From Spirochaetota bacterium (GTDB taxonomy: Bacteria > Spirochaetota > Spirochaetia > DSM-27196 > PWMO01), in the NCBI GenBank assembly GCA_009908925.1, contig JAAAOH010000125.1, forward strand, positions 1-36,353: a stretch of DNA of 36,353 nucleotides. Direction: 5' to 3'. This document shows, in pieces, positions 19,335-28,264 of this stretch. The position numbers and the translations under genes are program-made. How positions within the stretch are numbered: the stretch's first letter is position 1; the number at the start of each line of letters is the position of its first letter. Under the pieces are notes generated by a model. It did no database searches. It was not told the origin of the DNA and saw only the letters and a program-made list of their open reading frames with translations.

Positions 19335-21290
19335 CTACTCCATCGTCGATGAAGTGTTCATCGACCGAAGGAAGGCCTCATTGTTCTTGCTTTTCTTCAT
19401 CCTGTCAATGAGGAGCTCGATGATCTCCGCATCGTCCATGGGGTTGATCACCTTCCGCAATATCCACATCTTCTGCAGCTCTTCCTCGGTGAGCAGCAGA
19501 TCCTCCCGCCGCGTGCCGGACTTCTTGATGTTGATGGCGGGGTAGAGCCGGCGGTCAGCAAGGCGGCGATCGAGGTTGATTTCCATGTTGCCGGTTCCCT
19601 TGAACTCCTCGAAGATGACCTCGTCCATGCGGCTTCCGGTCTCGATAAGGGCCGTCGCCACGACAGTCAGGCTGCCACCGTCCTCAATGTTCCGCGCCGC
19701 GCCGAAAAAGCGCTTCGGCTTGTGCAGCGCGTTGGAGTCGACACCACCTGAGAGGATCTTGCCCGAGGTCGGCACCGTCTGGTTATACGCACGGGCGAGG
19801 CGCGTGATCGAGTCGAGCAGGATGATCACGTCCTTCTTGTGCTCCACGAGCCGGCGAGCCTTTTCGAGAACCATCTCGGCAACCTGCACGTGACGTGTTG
19901 CCTGTTCATCGAAGGTGGAGGACACCACCTCCGCGTCGACATTGCGTTGCATGTCGGTGACCTCTTCGGGGCGCTCGTCGATGAGCAGCACGATGAGGTA
20001 GGAGTCCGGATTGTTCGTGGTGATGGCGTTCGCGATCTTCTGAAGGACGATGGTCTTACCCGTTCGCGGCGGAGAGACGATGAGGCCGCGTTGCCCCTTT
20101 CCGATGGGAGTGAACAGATTGATCATGCGCGTGGTGATGTCCCCGTTGGGCATCTCCATATCAAGGCGTTCATCGGGATAGAGCGGCGTAAGGTTGTCGA
20201 AGGGAATCCGGGTCTGGGCAACCGACGGGTTGTCGAAGTTGACCGATTCCACCCGAAGCATGGCGAAAAAGCGCTCCCCCTCCTTCGGTGGCCTGATCTG
20301 ACCGAATACCGTATCGCCGGTTTTCAGGTTGAAGAGCCTGATCTGCGAGGGTGAAATGTAGATGTCGTCGGGGCCCGGAAGATAGGAGTTCTGCGGTGAG
20401 CGAAGAAAGCCATAGCCGTCGGGGAGTATCTCGAGGGAGCCGTAGGCGTAGATAGTGCCGTTCGACTCGGTGTGGGCCTTGAGAATGGCAAAGATGACTT
20501 CCTGCTTCTTCAGAGACAGGAGGTTGTCCTGGCTTATGCCCATCTTCCCGGCAAACTGCCTGAGCTCCTTCATGTTCATGTTGCTCAGGTCGTTGATGCT
20601 CAGGCTGCGGTCTTTGTTTCCACCGCCGCCGCCACCACCGCCGTTTCCGCTGCCACCACCGCCGCCGCGGCGGGATGAGCGGTTGCGCTTACCGCGGTTG
20701 CGTCCGGAGCTGCCGTTTCCGCCACCGCTGTCGGATTTGTTTGAGCTTCCCGAGTCGTCGCCATCAGAGGGCGAGCTCTTCTGCCCCTCGTTGGAGCGTC
20801 CCTCGTTGGAACGCTGCTCGCCGGAGCGCTGCTCCTCGCTGCGGTCACCGTTCTGCTTCGAGCGGTCTCCGGCGTCGGTGGAATCCGCGCCCTGCTCGGC
20901 TTCGGCCGGCGCCTCCCCATCGGCACGTGCAGGCTCATCAGCCCGCGACTCCGCCTCTGCTCCAGCTGTCTCGCCGGCATCCGCGGGGTCACCGGCCTCT
21001 GCCGACGCGGCAGCCTCACCGCGAGCGCCCCCGCCGTCCTTTATGAGCGCTACGCGGACCTTCTTCTTCGGCTTCTTCTTCTCCGATGAGGTGTCCTCGG
21101 TGCCCTTGGGCCCGTTCTCGTCGGGGGAAAAGCTACCGTCTGTCGATTGATTCTGGTTCTGGTCCTGGTTCTGATCGCCACCTGCAGTCTGCAACTCGAA
21201 CTCCTGCTGTATATCTGTCGATCCGTCCACGCTGCTGTCCTCCCCGGGAGCACTTTCCCGAGTATCACCATTCTTTCGCACAAAAGCCAT
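19335..21290 (-). CDS. rho: Transcription termination factor Rho with long N-terminal low-complexity extension
   Basis: [83 protein letters not shown]. Confidence 0.97.
   Translation of the reverse strand: MAFVRKNGDTRESAPGEDSSVDGSTDIQQEFELQTAGGDQNQDQNQNQSTDGSFSPDENGPKGTEDTSSEKKKPKKKVRVALIKDGGGARGEAAASAEAGDPADAGETAGAEAESRADEPARADGEAPAEAEQGADSTDAGDRSKQNGDRSEEQRSGEQRSNEGRSNEGQKSSPSDGDDSGSSNKSDSGGGNGSSGRNRGKRNRSSRRGGGGGSGNGGGGGGGGNKDRSLSINDLSNMNMKELRQFAGKMGISQDNLLSLKKQEVIFAILKAHTESNGTIYAYGSLEILPDGYGFLRSPQNSYLPGPDDIYISPSQIRLFNLKTGDTVFGQIRPPKEGERFFAMLRVESVNFDNPSVAQTRIPFDNLTPLYPDERLDMEMPNGDITTRMINLFTPIGKGQRGLIVSPPRTGKTIVLQKIANAITTNNPDSYLIVLLIDERPEEVTDMQRNVDAEVVSSTFDEQATRHVQVAEMVLEKARRLVEHKKDVIILLDSITRLARAYNQTVPTSGKILSGGVDSNALHKPKRFFGAARNIEDGGSLTVVATALIETGSRMDEVIFEEFKGTGNMEINLDRRLADRRLYPAINIKKSGTRREDLLLTEEELQKMWILRKVINPMDDAEIIELLIDRMKKSKNNEAFLRSMNTSSTME
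20620..20672 (-). repeat. GGN-type trinucleotide tract encoding a poly-Gly run in Rho
   Basis: Plus strand reads ccaccgccgccgccaccaccgccgtttccgctgccaccaccgccgccg; encodes [19 protein letters not shown]. Confidence 0.85.
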
Positions 21291-21335
21291 TGGAAACTCC
21301 AGACGGTTCTTAAGTGGTGGAATGCGTCATATGAT

Positions 21336-21364
21336 GCGGACGAGTGCTAACACACTTCGTCCGC
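21336..21364 (-). promoter_or_regulatory. Hairpin in the predicted rho 5' leader
   Basis: gcggacga ... tcgtccgc 8-bp perfect arms plus a GTG/CAC inner stem. Confidence 0.5.
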
Positions 21365-21427
21365 GGTTACACCTGTTTTATGCTTGATTTCGACGGAACG
21401 TGCTCTTGGACTAGAAGGTTCCCTGAC

Positions 21428-21456
21428 AATATAGTCGGTCACCCCCATGCTGTCAA
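21428..21456 (-). promoter_or_regulatory. Sigma70-type promoter upstream of rho
   Basis: Minus strand TTGACA (21456-21451), 17-bp spacer, TATATT (21433-21428). Confidence 0.75.
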
Positions 21457-22697
21457 GCAACCTCCGAAAGAGCCTCGCGGACCAGAAGAAGGGCGCTGAT
21501 CGCAGACCACCGCCGCACACGATCCCGGTCGCGGGGCAGAAACACATGCCTCGTCTCGAGAACCCGGCCGTCGAGCGCGACCGCAAGCCAGACCGTCCCG
21601 ACGGGTTTCTCCTCCGTTCCTCCTTCGGGACCCGCTATGCCGGTGATAGCAACCGCTATTCCGGCTTCCCCGCCGCTGCGCTCAAGTGCGCCGAGCGCCA
21701 TTTCCCCGGCCGTCTCCGGACTGACCGCACCGGTGTCCGCCAGCGTCTGTTCCGAGACGCCGAGGAGCCCGATCTTCGCCGTATTCGAGTACGCCACGAA
21801 TCCGCCCCAGAACCCCTCGGAGCTGCCCGGCACGTCGGTCACCAGCTTTGCGACAAGCCCGCCGGTACAGGACTCCGCGCACACCAGTCGGCGCCCGGTT
21901 CGCCGCAGGTCATTCAGCACTACCTCGCCGATCTCCGCACGCCCCTCCACGATACGCTCGGCGCCGAGATCCCCGCGGAGCCGTGTGAAAAACGCCTGCC
22001 GGGCGGGCTCATCCCCGCCGCGCAGGCGCAGGAGGATCCGATATCCCTCGGTGTTCGTACCCCACCGCAGGCTCTCCGCGCCGTGACGTTGCAGAGCCTC
22101 TTCGAGCTCGGATTCCGGGACCATGAACGTCGTCGCCCAGGAAATCTCTTCCTCCCGCACGCCGAAACGGGCCCCGAGGATCGATCGCAGATGACGATCC
22201 ACCATCGTCTGCAGCTCCCGCGGCGGACCGGGAAGCGCCACGACAGTGCACCCGTCGACCTCGCCGACGAATCCCGGAGCGGTTCCTGCCTCGTTGGGAA
22301 TGACCTCGAAGCCCGCCGGGATGAGCGCCTGCTTGCGGTTGGTATCCGAGATCTTCCGGTGCGGAAACCGGTTCAACAACCACTCCCAGATATCCTCGTG
22401 GAACTCGAGCTCTACCTGCGCCGCTTCCGCTACCGCCTCTCTCGTAAGATCGTCGGACGTGGGGCCGAGGCCTCCGGTTATGATGACCGTGCCCACCCGC
22501 GGGAAGAGATCCAGGAACTCACGCCGATAGGCGTCCAGCTCGTCGGGTACGAGCGAGATTCTGTCGACCGTCGCACCGAGCTCTGTGAGCAGTTCCGAGA
22601 GGAACTTACCGTGACGATCGAGGGTTCTGCCTTCGGTCAGCTCGTCACCGACACAGAGAATCGCCGCTCTTGATTGTCGCTCAGACACGGTGGGCAC
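21453..22697 (-). CDS. cinA: CinA family protein (nicotinamide-nucleotide amidohydrolase-type C-domain)
   Basis: AAILCVGDELTEGRTLDRHGKFLSELLTELGATVDRISLVPDE; C-terminal ESCTGGLVAKLVTDVPGSSEGFWGGFVAYSNTAKIGLLGV. Confidence 0.95.
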   Translation of the reverse strand: MPTVSERQSRAAILCVGDELTEGRTLDRHGKFLSELLTELGATVDRISLVPDELDAYRREFLDLFPRVGTVIITGGLGPTSDDLTREAVAEAAQVELEFHEDIWEWLLNRFPHRKISDTNRKQALIPAGFEVIPNEAGTAPGFVGEVDGCTVVALPGPPRELQTMVDRHLRSILGARFGVREEEISWATTFMVPESELEEALQRHGAESLRWGTNTEGYRILLRLRGGDEPARQAFFTRLRGDLGAERIVEGRAEIGEVVLNDLRRTGRRLVCAESCTGGLVAKLVTDVPGSSEGFWGGFVAYSNTAKIGLLGVSEQTLADTGAVSPETAGEMALGALERSGGEAGIAVAITGIAGPEGGTEEKPVGTVWLAVALDGRVLETRHVFLPRDRDRVRRWSAISALLLVREALSEVA

Positions 22698-22699
22698 TC

Positions 22700-23116
22700 T
22701 CAGACACGTTGCGCGGACTCTTTCAGCTGTTCCACCGGGGCGGAGAACACATCTATCGAGTCGGAGTTACGAAGCATGTCGCATTTGCCCTCGAAGACCA
22801 CACCGTCGGCAATCCTGAGCTTCGCGGTGCGCACGTTTCCGTAAATCTTTCCCGTCGGGAGCATCTCCACCTTACGAGCTGCCTGAACGTTGCCGTGGAC
22901 CTCACCGGCGATTACGATCGCATCGGCGGTTACATCGGCGCGTACGTAAGCGCCTTCCTCGATATAGAGAAAGCCCTCGGCGATGATTTCCCCCTCGAAA
23001 CGGCCGCTGATCTTCACCGGCTGGGTGAATCGCATGCGGCCGTTGAACGACGTTCGCTTGCCGAGCCGCGTAGAAATGCGCGGCAGGTCCTTATTCTTTC
23101 GTGCGTTTTTTGCCAT
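22700..23116 (-). CDS. Bactofilin (polymer-forming, DUF583), copy 1
   Basis: RFTQPVKISGRFEGEIIAEGFLYIEEGAYVRADVTADAIVIAGEVHGNVQAARKVEMLPTGKIYGNVRTAKLRIADGVVFEGKCDM. Confidence 0.88.
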   Translation of the reverse strand: MAKNARKNKDLPRISTRLGKRTSFNGRMRFTQPVKISGRFEGEIIAEGFLYIEEGAYVRADVTADAIVIAGEVHGNVQAARKVEMLPTGKIYGNVRTAKLRIADGVVFEGKCDMLRNSDSIDVFSAPVEQLKESAQRV

Positions 23117-23119
23117 CTG

Positions 23120-23341
23120 CTATTTCGTTTGCATGACGAACACGCCATCCCACTCCTCGGGAGGCGGGTTCTCGATGTAGTGCCGGCACCGCTCCGCGTA
23201 CACGCGGGCGGGACCGTCGGAAGGGTCAACCTCGAGGGCCCGCTCAAAGCTTGCAAGCGCCTCCTCGAAGTTCATGAGCTTATAGTGCCTGCGCCCGTCG
23301 GCGAAGTGGTCCAGAACACGGCGCTTCTCTTCGGTTATCAC
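23120..23341 (-). CDS. Small TPR-like protein resembling the C-terminal module of class III adenylate/guanylate cyclases
   Basis: 73 aa: YKLMNFEEALASFERALEVDPSDGPARVYAERCRHYIENPPPEEWDGVFVM. Confidence 0.7.
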   Translation of the reverse strand: MITEEKRRVLDHFADGRRHYKLMNFEEALASFERALEVDPSDGPARVYAERCRHYIENPPPEEWDGVFVMQTK

Positions 23342-23381
23342 CCCTTAATATCCCCCGGCTTCAGCCTCACGTCCGTCGGTC

Positions 23382-24119
23382 TCAGCCGTCGTGCAAGCCG
23401 GCCTGCCTCTGGTAATTGTCGAAATGCTTCTGGTACTTCTCTTCGAGCATCTCCAGGGTCGTCTCGCGGGCCTTTATCTCGTCGCCCTTGCTCTGCAATT
23501 CCTGGATCTCCTCTTCGAGACCCTCGAGTGTCGCGAGTGTGCCTTCGGATTCCTTTCGGACGAGCTCCACAAACTTCTTCACGCCCTCTTCATCCGAGGG
23601 GTCGAGCTCCTTCGCTGCGCTCAACAGTTCGTGCACCGGCTGGCGGAGGTGGCGCGTGAAGTATACCAGCGACTGATTCAGCGACTCTGCGACGGCTATC
23701 CGCCGCTCCCGTTCGATGACCTGCTGGGCGAGATCCCGATGGCGAAGCACCGCCTTGATGCGGGCAAGCACCTCGGAGAAGTTGAATGGCTTCGTGATGT
23801 AGTCTTCGATTCCGAGCTCGAAGCCCTCGATTTTGTCCTTCACGTCGTCCATGGCGGAGAACATGATGACCGGCACTTCTCTCACGTGCTCGTATTCTTC
23901 GTCCTGCTTGAGCGCACGGGTTACTTCCCACCCGGAGAGCTTTGGCATGATGTTGTCGAGGATGATGAGATCCGGCTCGATATCCGCCGCTATGTCGAGA
24001 GCTTCCTCACCGTCGCGCGCTTTCTCTACGGAGAAACCGAGCTTCGAGAGCATAACGTCGAAGAAGTCGAGATTGATCTGTTCGTCGTCGACGATGAGAA
24101 TCGTTCCCTTATCGTCCAT
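23382..24119 (-). CDS. Response regulator: receiver domain + DHp-like helix/coiled coil
   Basis: ILIVDDEQINLDFFDVML ... PDLIILDNIMPKLSGWE ... VIMFSAMDD ... YITKPFNFSEVLARI; C-terminal coiled coil. Confidence 0.88.
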   Translation of the reverse strand: MDDKGTILIVDDEQINLDFFDVMLSKLGFSVEKARDGEEALDIAADIEPDLIILDNIMPKLSGWEVTRALKQDEEYEHVREVPVIMFSAMDDVKDKIEGFELGIEDYITKPFNFSEVLARIKAVLRHRDLAQQVIERERRIAVAESLNQSLVYFTRHLRQPVHELLSAAKELDPSDEEGVKKFVELVRKESEGTLATLEGLEEEIQELQSKGDEIKARETTLEMLEEKYQKHFDNYQRQAGLHDG

Positions 24120-25785
24120 CGGAAGCACCTTTCCTTTTGATTGTCTCAGAACGACCGCCTGCTGTCAATCTGATCATTCCCCACCTGATAATTCCCGCCC
24201 CGAGTCCGAGAACTGAAAGAGCCACTGCACCCCAGGCTGCCCAGTCGCCCCATCGCGTGTAGAGCGTTGTACCTGCAGTGTAGACCGGAACATCGCGAAC
24301 CATATAGTCCTCGGTGAACGGCTCGAGCAAGCCCTGCATTCGGCCGTTCGGATCGATCACGGTGGTCATACCGCTGTTCGTGCTTCGGATCACCGAGCGC
24401 TGATTCTCGGTTGCGCGGAATACCGCCATCGCCATGTGCTGCATCTGCGCCGGCACGGAATAGGACCATCCGTCGTTGGTAAGGTTCACGATGACCTCGG
24501 CGCCGCGACGCACGAACTCGCGTGACAGATACCCGAATGTGTCCTCGAAGCAGATCGGCGTGGAAAACTTCACCCCGTCGCTCTCGAAAATGGTGTACTC
24601 CTGCCCCGCAGCCCAGAACGTCGTGTCGTTTTCCACGAGAAGGCGATGGAGCCTGGGAAACGAGCGCTGGTAGGGGAAGTGCTCGGTGAAGGGAACGAGG
24701 TGAAGCTTTCGGTACACGCGCCGGAACTCCCCGTTGTCATGGAGCAGAACCGCATTGTGGTCCACCCGCTCGAGCTCACCGTCGAGGTTCCGGCTGAGCA
24801 CCGCGTCGCTGTTCCCGATGACGAACGGGACCGCCTGCACGCCCAGATAGGCGCGAAGCTCATCGACGAGCTGGTACACCTCCGGATCCTGACGATAGCG
24901 CGTGTGGAAACCGATGGCCGGCACGAAGGACGTCTCCGACCACACCACCACGTCAGGGTCGTCCCCGAGCGCGGCGTTACTCTGTCGAATGAGAGCGGTG
25001 AGAGAATCCCGATAGGCCTCGAGGCCGCCACGCCAGGGGTCGATGTTCTGCTGCACCATCGCCACCCGCCAGCTCCGCGCATCCGAGTAATCGACGCGCG
25101 CGGCGAAGCCGTAGCCGAGGGCAATTGCAAACAGAGCTATGTAGGCGGCCGCGTCCATGCGGTGGGTGCGAACGAACTCACCGAATCGCCGTGGACCCTG
25201 TCTCATGCCGGCGGCAATGAAAGCGGAGGGGAACACGACCAGCAGTGAGACGCCCCAGACTCCGGTGAGCGCGGAAAGACGCACAAGCGGGCTGAAGAGA
25301 TACTGGCTGTAGCCGACAATTCCGTAGGCATAGCCGAGGAAGCCCTGAAGCCTGAGGTATTCATACGCGATCCAGATCGCTATCTGCAGCAGATAGCCGT
25401 AGCGCGGGAACAGCCTGTCGGCCAGCTTCAACAGTGGGAATAGCAGCAGGAAGTAGACTGCGTAGATCACGGGGACAATGAAGATTGCCAGCGGATGAAA
25501 GTTGAGCAGCCAGTAGTTGAGCAGCGAGTAGGTTACAAACCCGTACAGCGCCCCGTACAGCCACACCGTCGACCACCGACTCCGTCGGACGACCATGAAC
25601 AGTGGAACGAGAGCAATGTACGCAAGGGGGAACCATCCCCAGTCCGATACGAGACTCGGGAAGGCGAACGAGAAGAGAGCGGCCGACGCGACGATCAGGG
25701 CGAGGTCCGTGAGCAGCTCGGCACTGCGTGTCGAAATTGTACTCTGCAGACTGCCGCGCGAAGCCGCTAGCTCCTTAGCGACCAT
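24109..25785 (-). CDS. lnt: Apolipoprotein N-acyltransferase, copy 2
   Basis: WSETSFVPAIG, YRKLHLVPFTEHFPYQ, TPICFEDTFGYLSREFVRRGAEVIVNLTNDGWS. Confidence 0.92.
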   Translation of the reverse strand: MVAKELAASRGSLQSTISTRSAELLTDLALIVASAALFSFAFPSLVSDWGWFPLAYIALVPLFMVVRRSRWSTVWLYGALYGFVTYSLLNYWLLNFHPLAIFIVPVIYAVYFLLLFPLLKLADRLFPRYGYLLQIAIWIAYEYLRLQGFLGYAYGIVGYSQYLFSPLVRLSALTGVWGVSLLVVFPSAFIAAGMRQGPRRFGEFVRTHRMDAAAYIALFAIALGYGFAARVDYSDARSWRVAMVQQNIDPWRGGLEAYRDSLTALIRQSNAALGDDPDVVVWSETSFVPAIGFHTRYRQDPEVYQLVDELRAYLGVQAVPFVIGNSDAVLSRNLDGELERVDHNAVLLHDNGEFRRVYRKLHLVPFTEHFPYQRSFPRLHRLLVENDTTFWAAGQEYTIFESDGVKFSTPICFEDTFGYLSREFVRRGAEVIVNLTNDGWSYSVPAQMQHMAMAVFRATENQRSVIRSTNSGMTTVIDPNGRMQGLLEPFTEDYMVRDVPVYTAGTTLYTRWGDWAAWGAVALSVLGLGAGIIRWGMIRLTAGGRSETIKRKGASDGR

Positions 25786-26069
25786 GAAGCGTCTTTGAGC
25801 TCTTTCCCGGGTCGAAAGACGACGACCCCATGATTCTGAACACTGACGGTTTCGCCGGTCTTCGGATTGCGCGCCCGCTCACGACCCTTTCGGGTGCGGA
25901 TCTCGAATGTGCCGAACCCGCGAAACTCAACGACACGGTCCTCGAGCAACGCGCCTTTCACCTGAGAAAAGAAGGAGTCGATGATACGCTGTATCTCCTT
26001 CTTGCTGACGTCGCTCGTTTCGGCGATATTATCGACAATTTCAGCTTTGGTAAGCTTGTCCTTTGCCAC
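25767..26069 (-). CDS. HU/IHF family DNA-binding protein
   Basis: KLTKAEIVDNIAE ... VVEFRGFGTFEIRTRKGRERARNPKTGE. Overlaps lnt-2 start by 19 bp. Confidence 0.94.
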   Translation of the reverse strand: MAKDKLTKAEIVDNIAETSDVSKKEIQRIIDSFFSQVKGALLEDRVVEFRGFGTFEIRTRKGRERARNPKTGETVSVQNHGVVVFRPGKELKDASWSLRS

Positions 26070-26118
26070 GTGCGCTCCTAACGCGGAAGATGGCAGCTCG
26101 ACGCAAGAGGAAGCTCAC

Positions 26119-26379
26119 CTAGAGGGCGTTGAGCTTTTTCCGAAGACGAGATTTTGTGCGAGCTGCGGTGTTCTTGTGATATACGCCTTTGCCGGACGCC
26201 GTATCGATGAGCTTGGTCACCGACTGCAGGCGAGTTTCCGCCGCGGACTTGTCTTTACCGTCGACCGCTTCGAGAAAACTGCGGATTTCCGAACGTACTT
26301 TGCTGCGCATCACGCGGTTACGCATGCGGCGTTTCTGGCTCTGCCGATAGCGCTTGGCTGCAGATCCCTTTAATACCAA
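26119..26379 (-). CDS. rpsT: 30S ribosomal protein S20
   Basis: SAAKRYRQSQKRRMRNRVMRSKVRSEIRSFLEAV ... KGVYHKNTAARTKSRLRKKLNAL. Confidence 0.95.
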   Translation of the reverse strand: MVLKGSAAKRYRQSQKRRMRNRVMRSKVRSEIRSFLEAVDGKDKSAAETRLQSVTKLIDTASGKGVYHKNTAARTKSRLRKKLNAL

Positions 26380-26417
26380 GACTTACTCCTTCAATTCTTG
26401 TCCTTCAATGAGGCTGT

Positions 26418-26446
26418 AACGTATCAAATCCCGCACCTCCTGTCAA
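26418..26446 (-). promoter_or_regulatory. Sigma70-type promoter upstream of rpsT-HU-lnt
   Basis: Minus strand TTGACA (26446-26441), 17-bp spacer, TACGTT (26423-26418). Confidence 0.65.
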
Positions 26447-26500
26447 GCAAAGGCCCGGCCCTTTCTTTTCCCCCGGTATCATTGTACTTTTACGTCATCT

Positions 26501-28264
26501 ATGTTGGGCGAGTATCGTACCCTCCTGCCCTTCGTCAGAAAATACCGATGGTACTACATTTTCGGGGTTTTGACGCTGGTTGTAACGAGCGGGGGGCAGC
26601 TTTTCATCCCGCAATTGATCCGCCGGGCAATAGACACAATGACTGTCACCGGCTTTTCTCTCTCGACGGTAGGGCGCTACATGGTGATGCTCGTCGCCCT
26701 CGCGGCGGTTATCGCGGCCGCCCGCTTCGGGTGGCGGTACTTCCTGCACGGTGCCTCGCGCCGGATCGAGGCCGAGCTGCGCGAGCAGCTGTTCGGCAAT
26801 CTGCTGAACCTCTCGTCCAGCTACTATCGCGAGACCACCACCGGCGACCTCATGGCCCGCGCCACCAACGATCTCAAGAACGTTCGCATGGCCGCGGGGA
26901 TGGGCCTCGTGGCCTTTGTAGACGGGGTCTTCATGACCCTGGCAATCCTCATCATCCTCTTTTCGCGCCACCCCCGCCTGACACTCATTGTCGTGCTTCC
27001 CCTGCCCTTCGTCACCGTCGCCATACTGTTTGCAGGACGCCTGATGTCGAGGCTGTTCCGACGGGTGCAGGAGAGCTTTGCCGAGCTCAGCTCCGACGTG
27101 CAGGAGTCGGTCACCGGCGTGCGGGTCATCAAGACCTTCGGAAAGGAAGGCTACTTCAATCGCCGCTTCGCGGACTCCAACGATGAATACCAGCGCCGGA
27201 ACCTCGCCTACGTGCGGGTGCAGGGAATGTTCTTCCCTGCGGTCACCTTTCTCTCGGGACTGACCTCCCTTCTTCTGCTGCGCTTCGGCGGGGCGGCGGT
27301 CGTGCTCGGCACCGTAACGCCGGGTGAGTTCGTGGCCACCCTCACCTACCTCGAAATGCTCGTCTGGCCGATGATGGGCGCGGGCTTTCTCGTGAACCTC
27401 ATCGCACGAGGCGGGGCGTCGCTCAAACGCCTCAACGCCGTAATCGACCGCGAGCCGGATATCCGCAGCCCCGAGCGGCCGGTGACCACGGTCGATTCCA
27501 GCAGCGTCAGCGTACGGGGGCTAAGTTACCGCTACACCGAGGACGGCGATGAGGCGCTCTCCGACATCGACCTCGAGGTACCTGCCGGGCAGACCGTCGG
27601 AATCCTCGGGCGCACCGGCGCGGGAAAGTCCACCCTCGTGTCCCTGTTTCCGCGCATACTCGACCCGCCGCCGGGCACTGTGTTCGTGGGATCGCACGAT
27701 GTACGGAACTATGACCTGCAGGCGCTTAGAAGCGCCTTCGCGGTGGTCCCCCAGGACACCTTCCTCTTCTCGGCAACGATTTCGGAAAACATACGGTTCG
27801 CCGCCGAGGCCGCCGGAGACGAGCTGGTATCACGCGCGGCGGATATCTCGACGATAAGCCGCGATCTCGCGGATTTCCCCGATGGGTGGGAGACCCTGGT
27901 CGGCGAGCGCGGGGTCACCCTTTCCGGGGGGCAGAAGCAGCGCGTTGCCATCTCCAGGGCGCTTGCGGCACAACGGCCCATCCTGGTGCTCGATGACGCC
28001 CTCTCGGCGGTGGACACCGAGAGCGAGGAGAAGATCCTCTCGCGGCTTATGTCAGAACGGCATGGAATGACCAACATCATCATCGCGCATCGTGTGTCGG
28101 CGCTGTCGCGCAGCGACTACATATACGTGCTCGACGAGGGCCGTATCATTCAGCGCGGTACACACGATGAGCTGATTTCGGCGGCGGGCATGTACCGCGA
28201 CATCCACGAGCTGCAGCAGGCCGAATCGCGCGAGGAAACGCATCCGGGAGGCCCGCGTGGATGA
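26501..28264 (+). CDS. ABC exporter half-transporter (TMD-NBD), degenerate Walker B catalytic residue
   Basis: GRTGAGKSTLVSLF; VTLSGGQKQRVAISRAL; ILVLDDALSAVDTE (Asp in place of catalytic Glu). Confidence 0.93.
   Translation: MLGEYRTLLPFVRKYRWYYIFGVLTLVVTSGGQLFIPQLIRRAIDTMTVTGFSLSTVGRYMVMLVALAAVIAAARFGWRYFLHGASRRIEAELREQLFGNLLNLSSSYYRETTTGDLMARATNDLKNVRMAAGMGLVAFVDGVFMTLAILIILFSRHPRLTLIVVLPLPFVTVAILFAGRLMSRLFRRVQESFAELSSDVQESVTGVRVIKTFGKEGYFNRRFADSNDEYQRRNLAYVRVQGMFFPAVTFLSGLTSLLLLRFGGAAVVLGTVTPGEFVATLTYLEMLVWPMMGAGFLVNLIARGGASLKRLNAVIDREPDIRSPERPVTTVDSSSVSVRGLSYRYTEDGDEALSDIDLEVPAGQTVGILGRTGAGKSTLVSLFPRILDPPPGTVFVGSHDVRNYDLQALRSAFAVVPQDTFLFSATISENIRFAAEAAGDELVSRAADISTISRDLADFPDGWETLVGERGVTLSGGQKQRVAISRALAAQRPILVLDDALSAVDTESEEKILSRLMSERHGMTNIIIAHRVSALSRSDYIYVLDEGRIIQRGTHDELISAAGMYRDIHELQQAESREETHPGGPRG

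Noticed and set aside
21447-22673. 408-aa plus-strand ORF opposite cinA
   Set aside because: Shadow of CinA.
23391-24140. 249-aa plus-strand ORF opposite the receiver protein
   Set aside because: Antisense of a clear receiver domain; no independent support.
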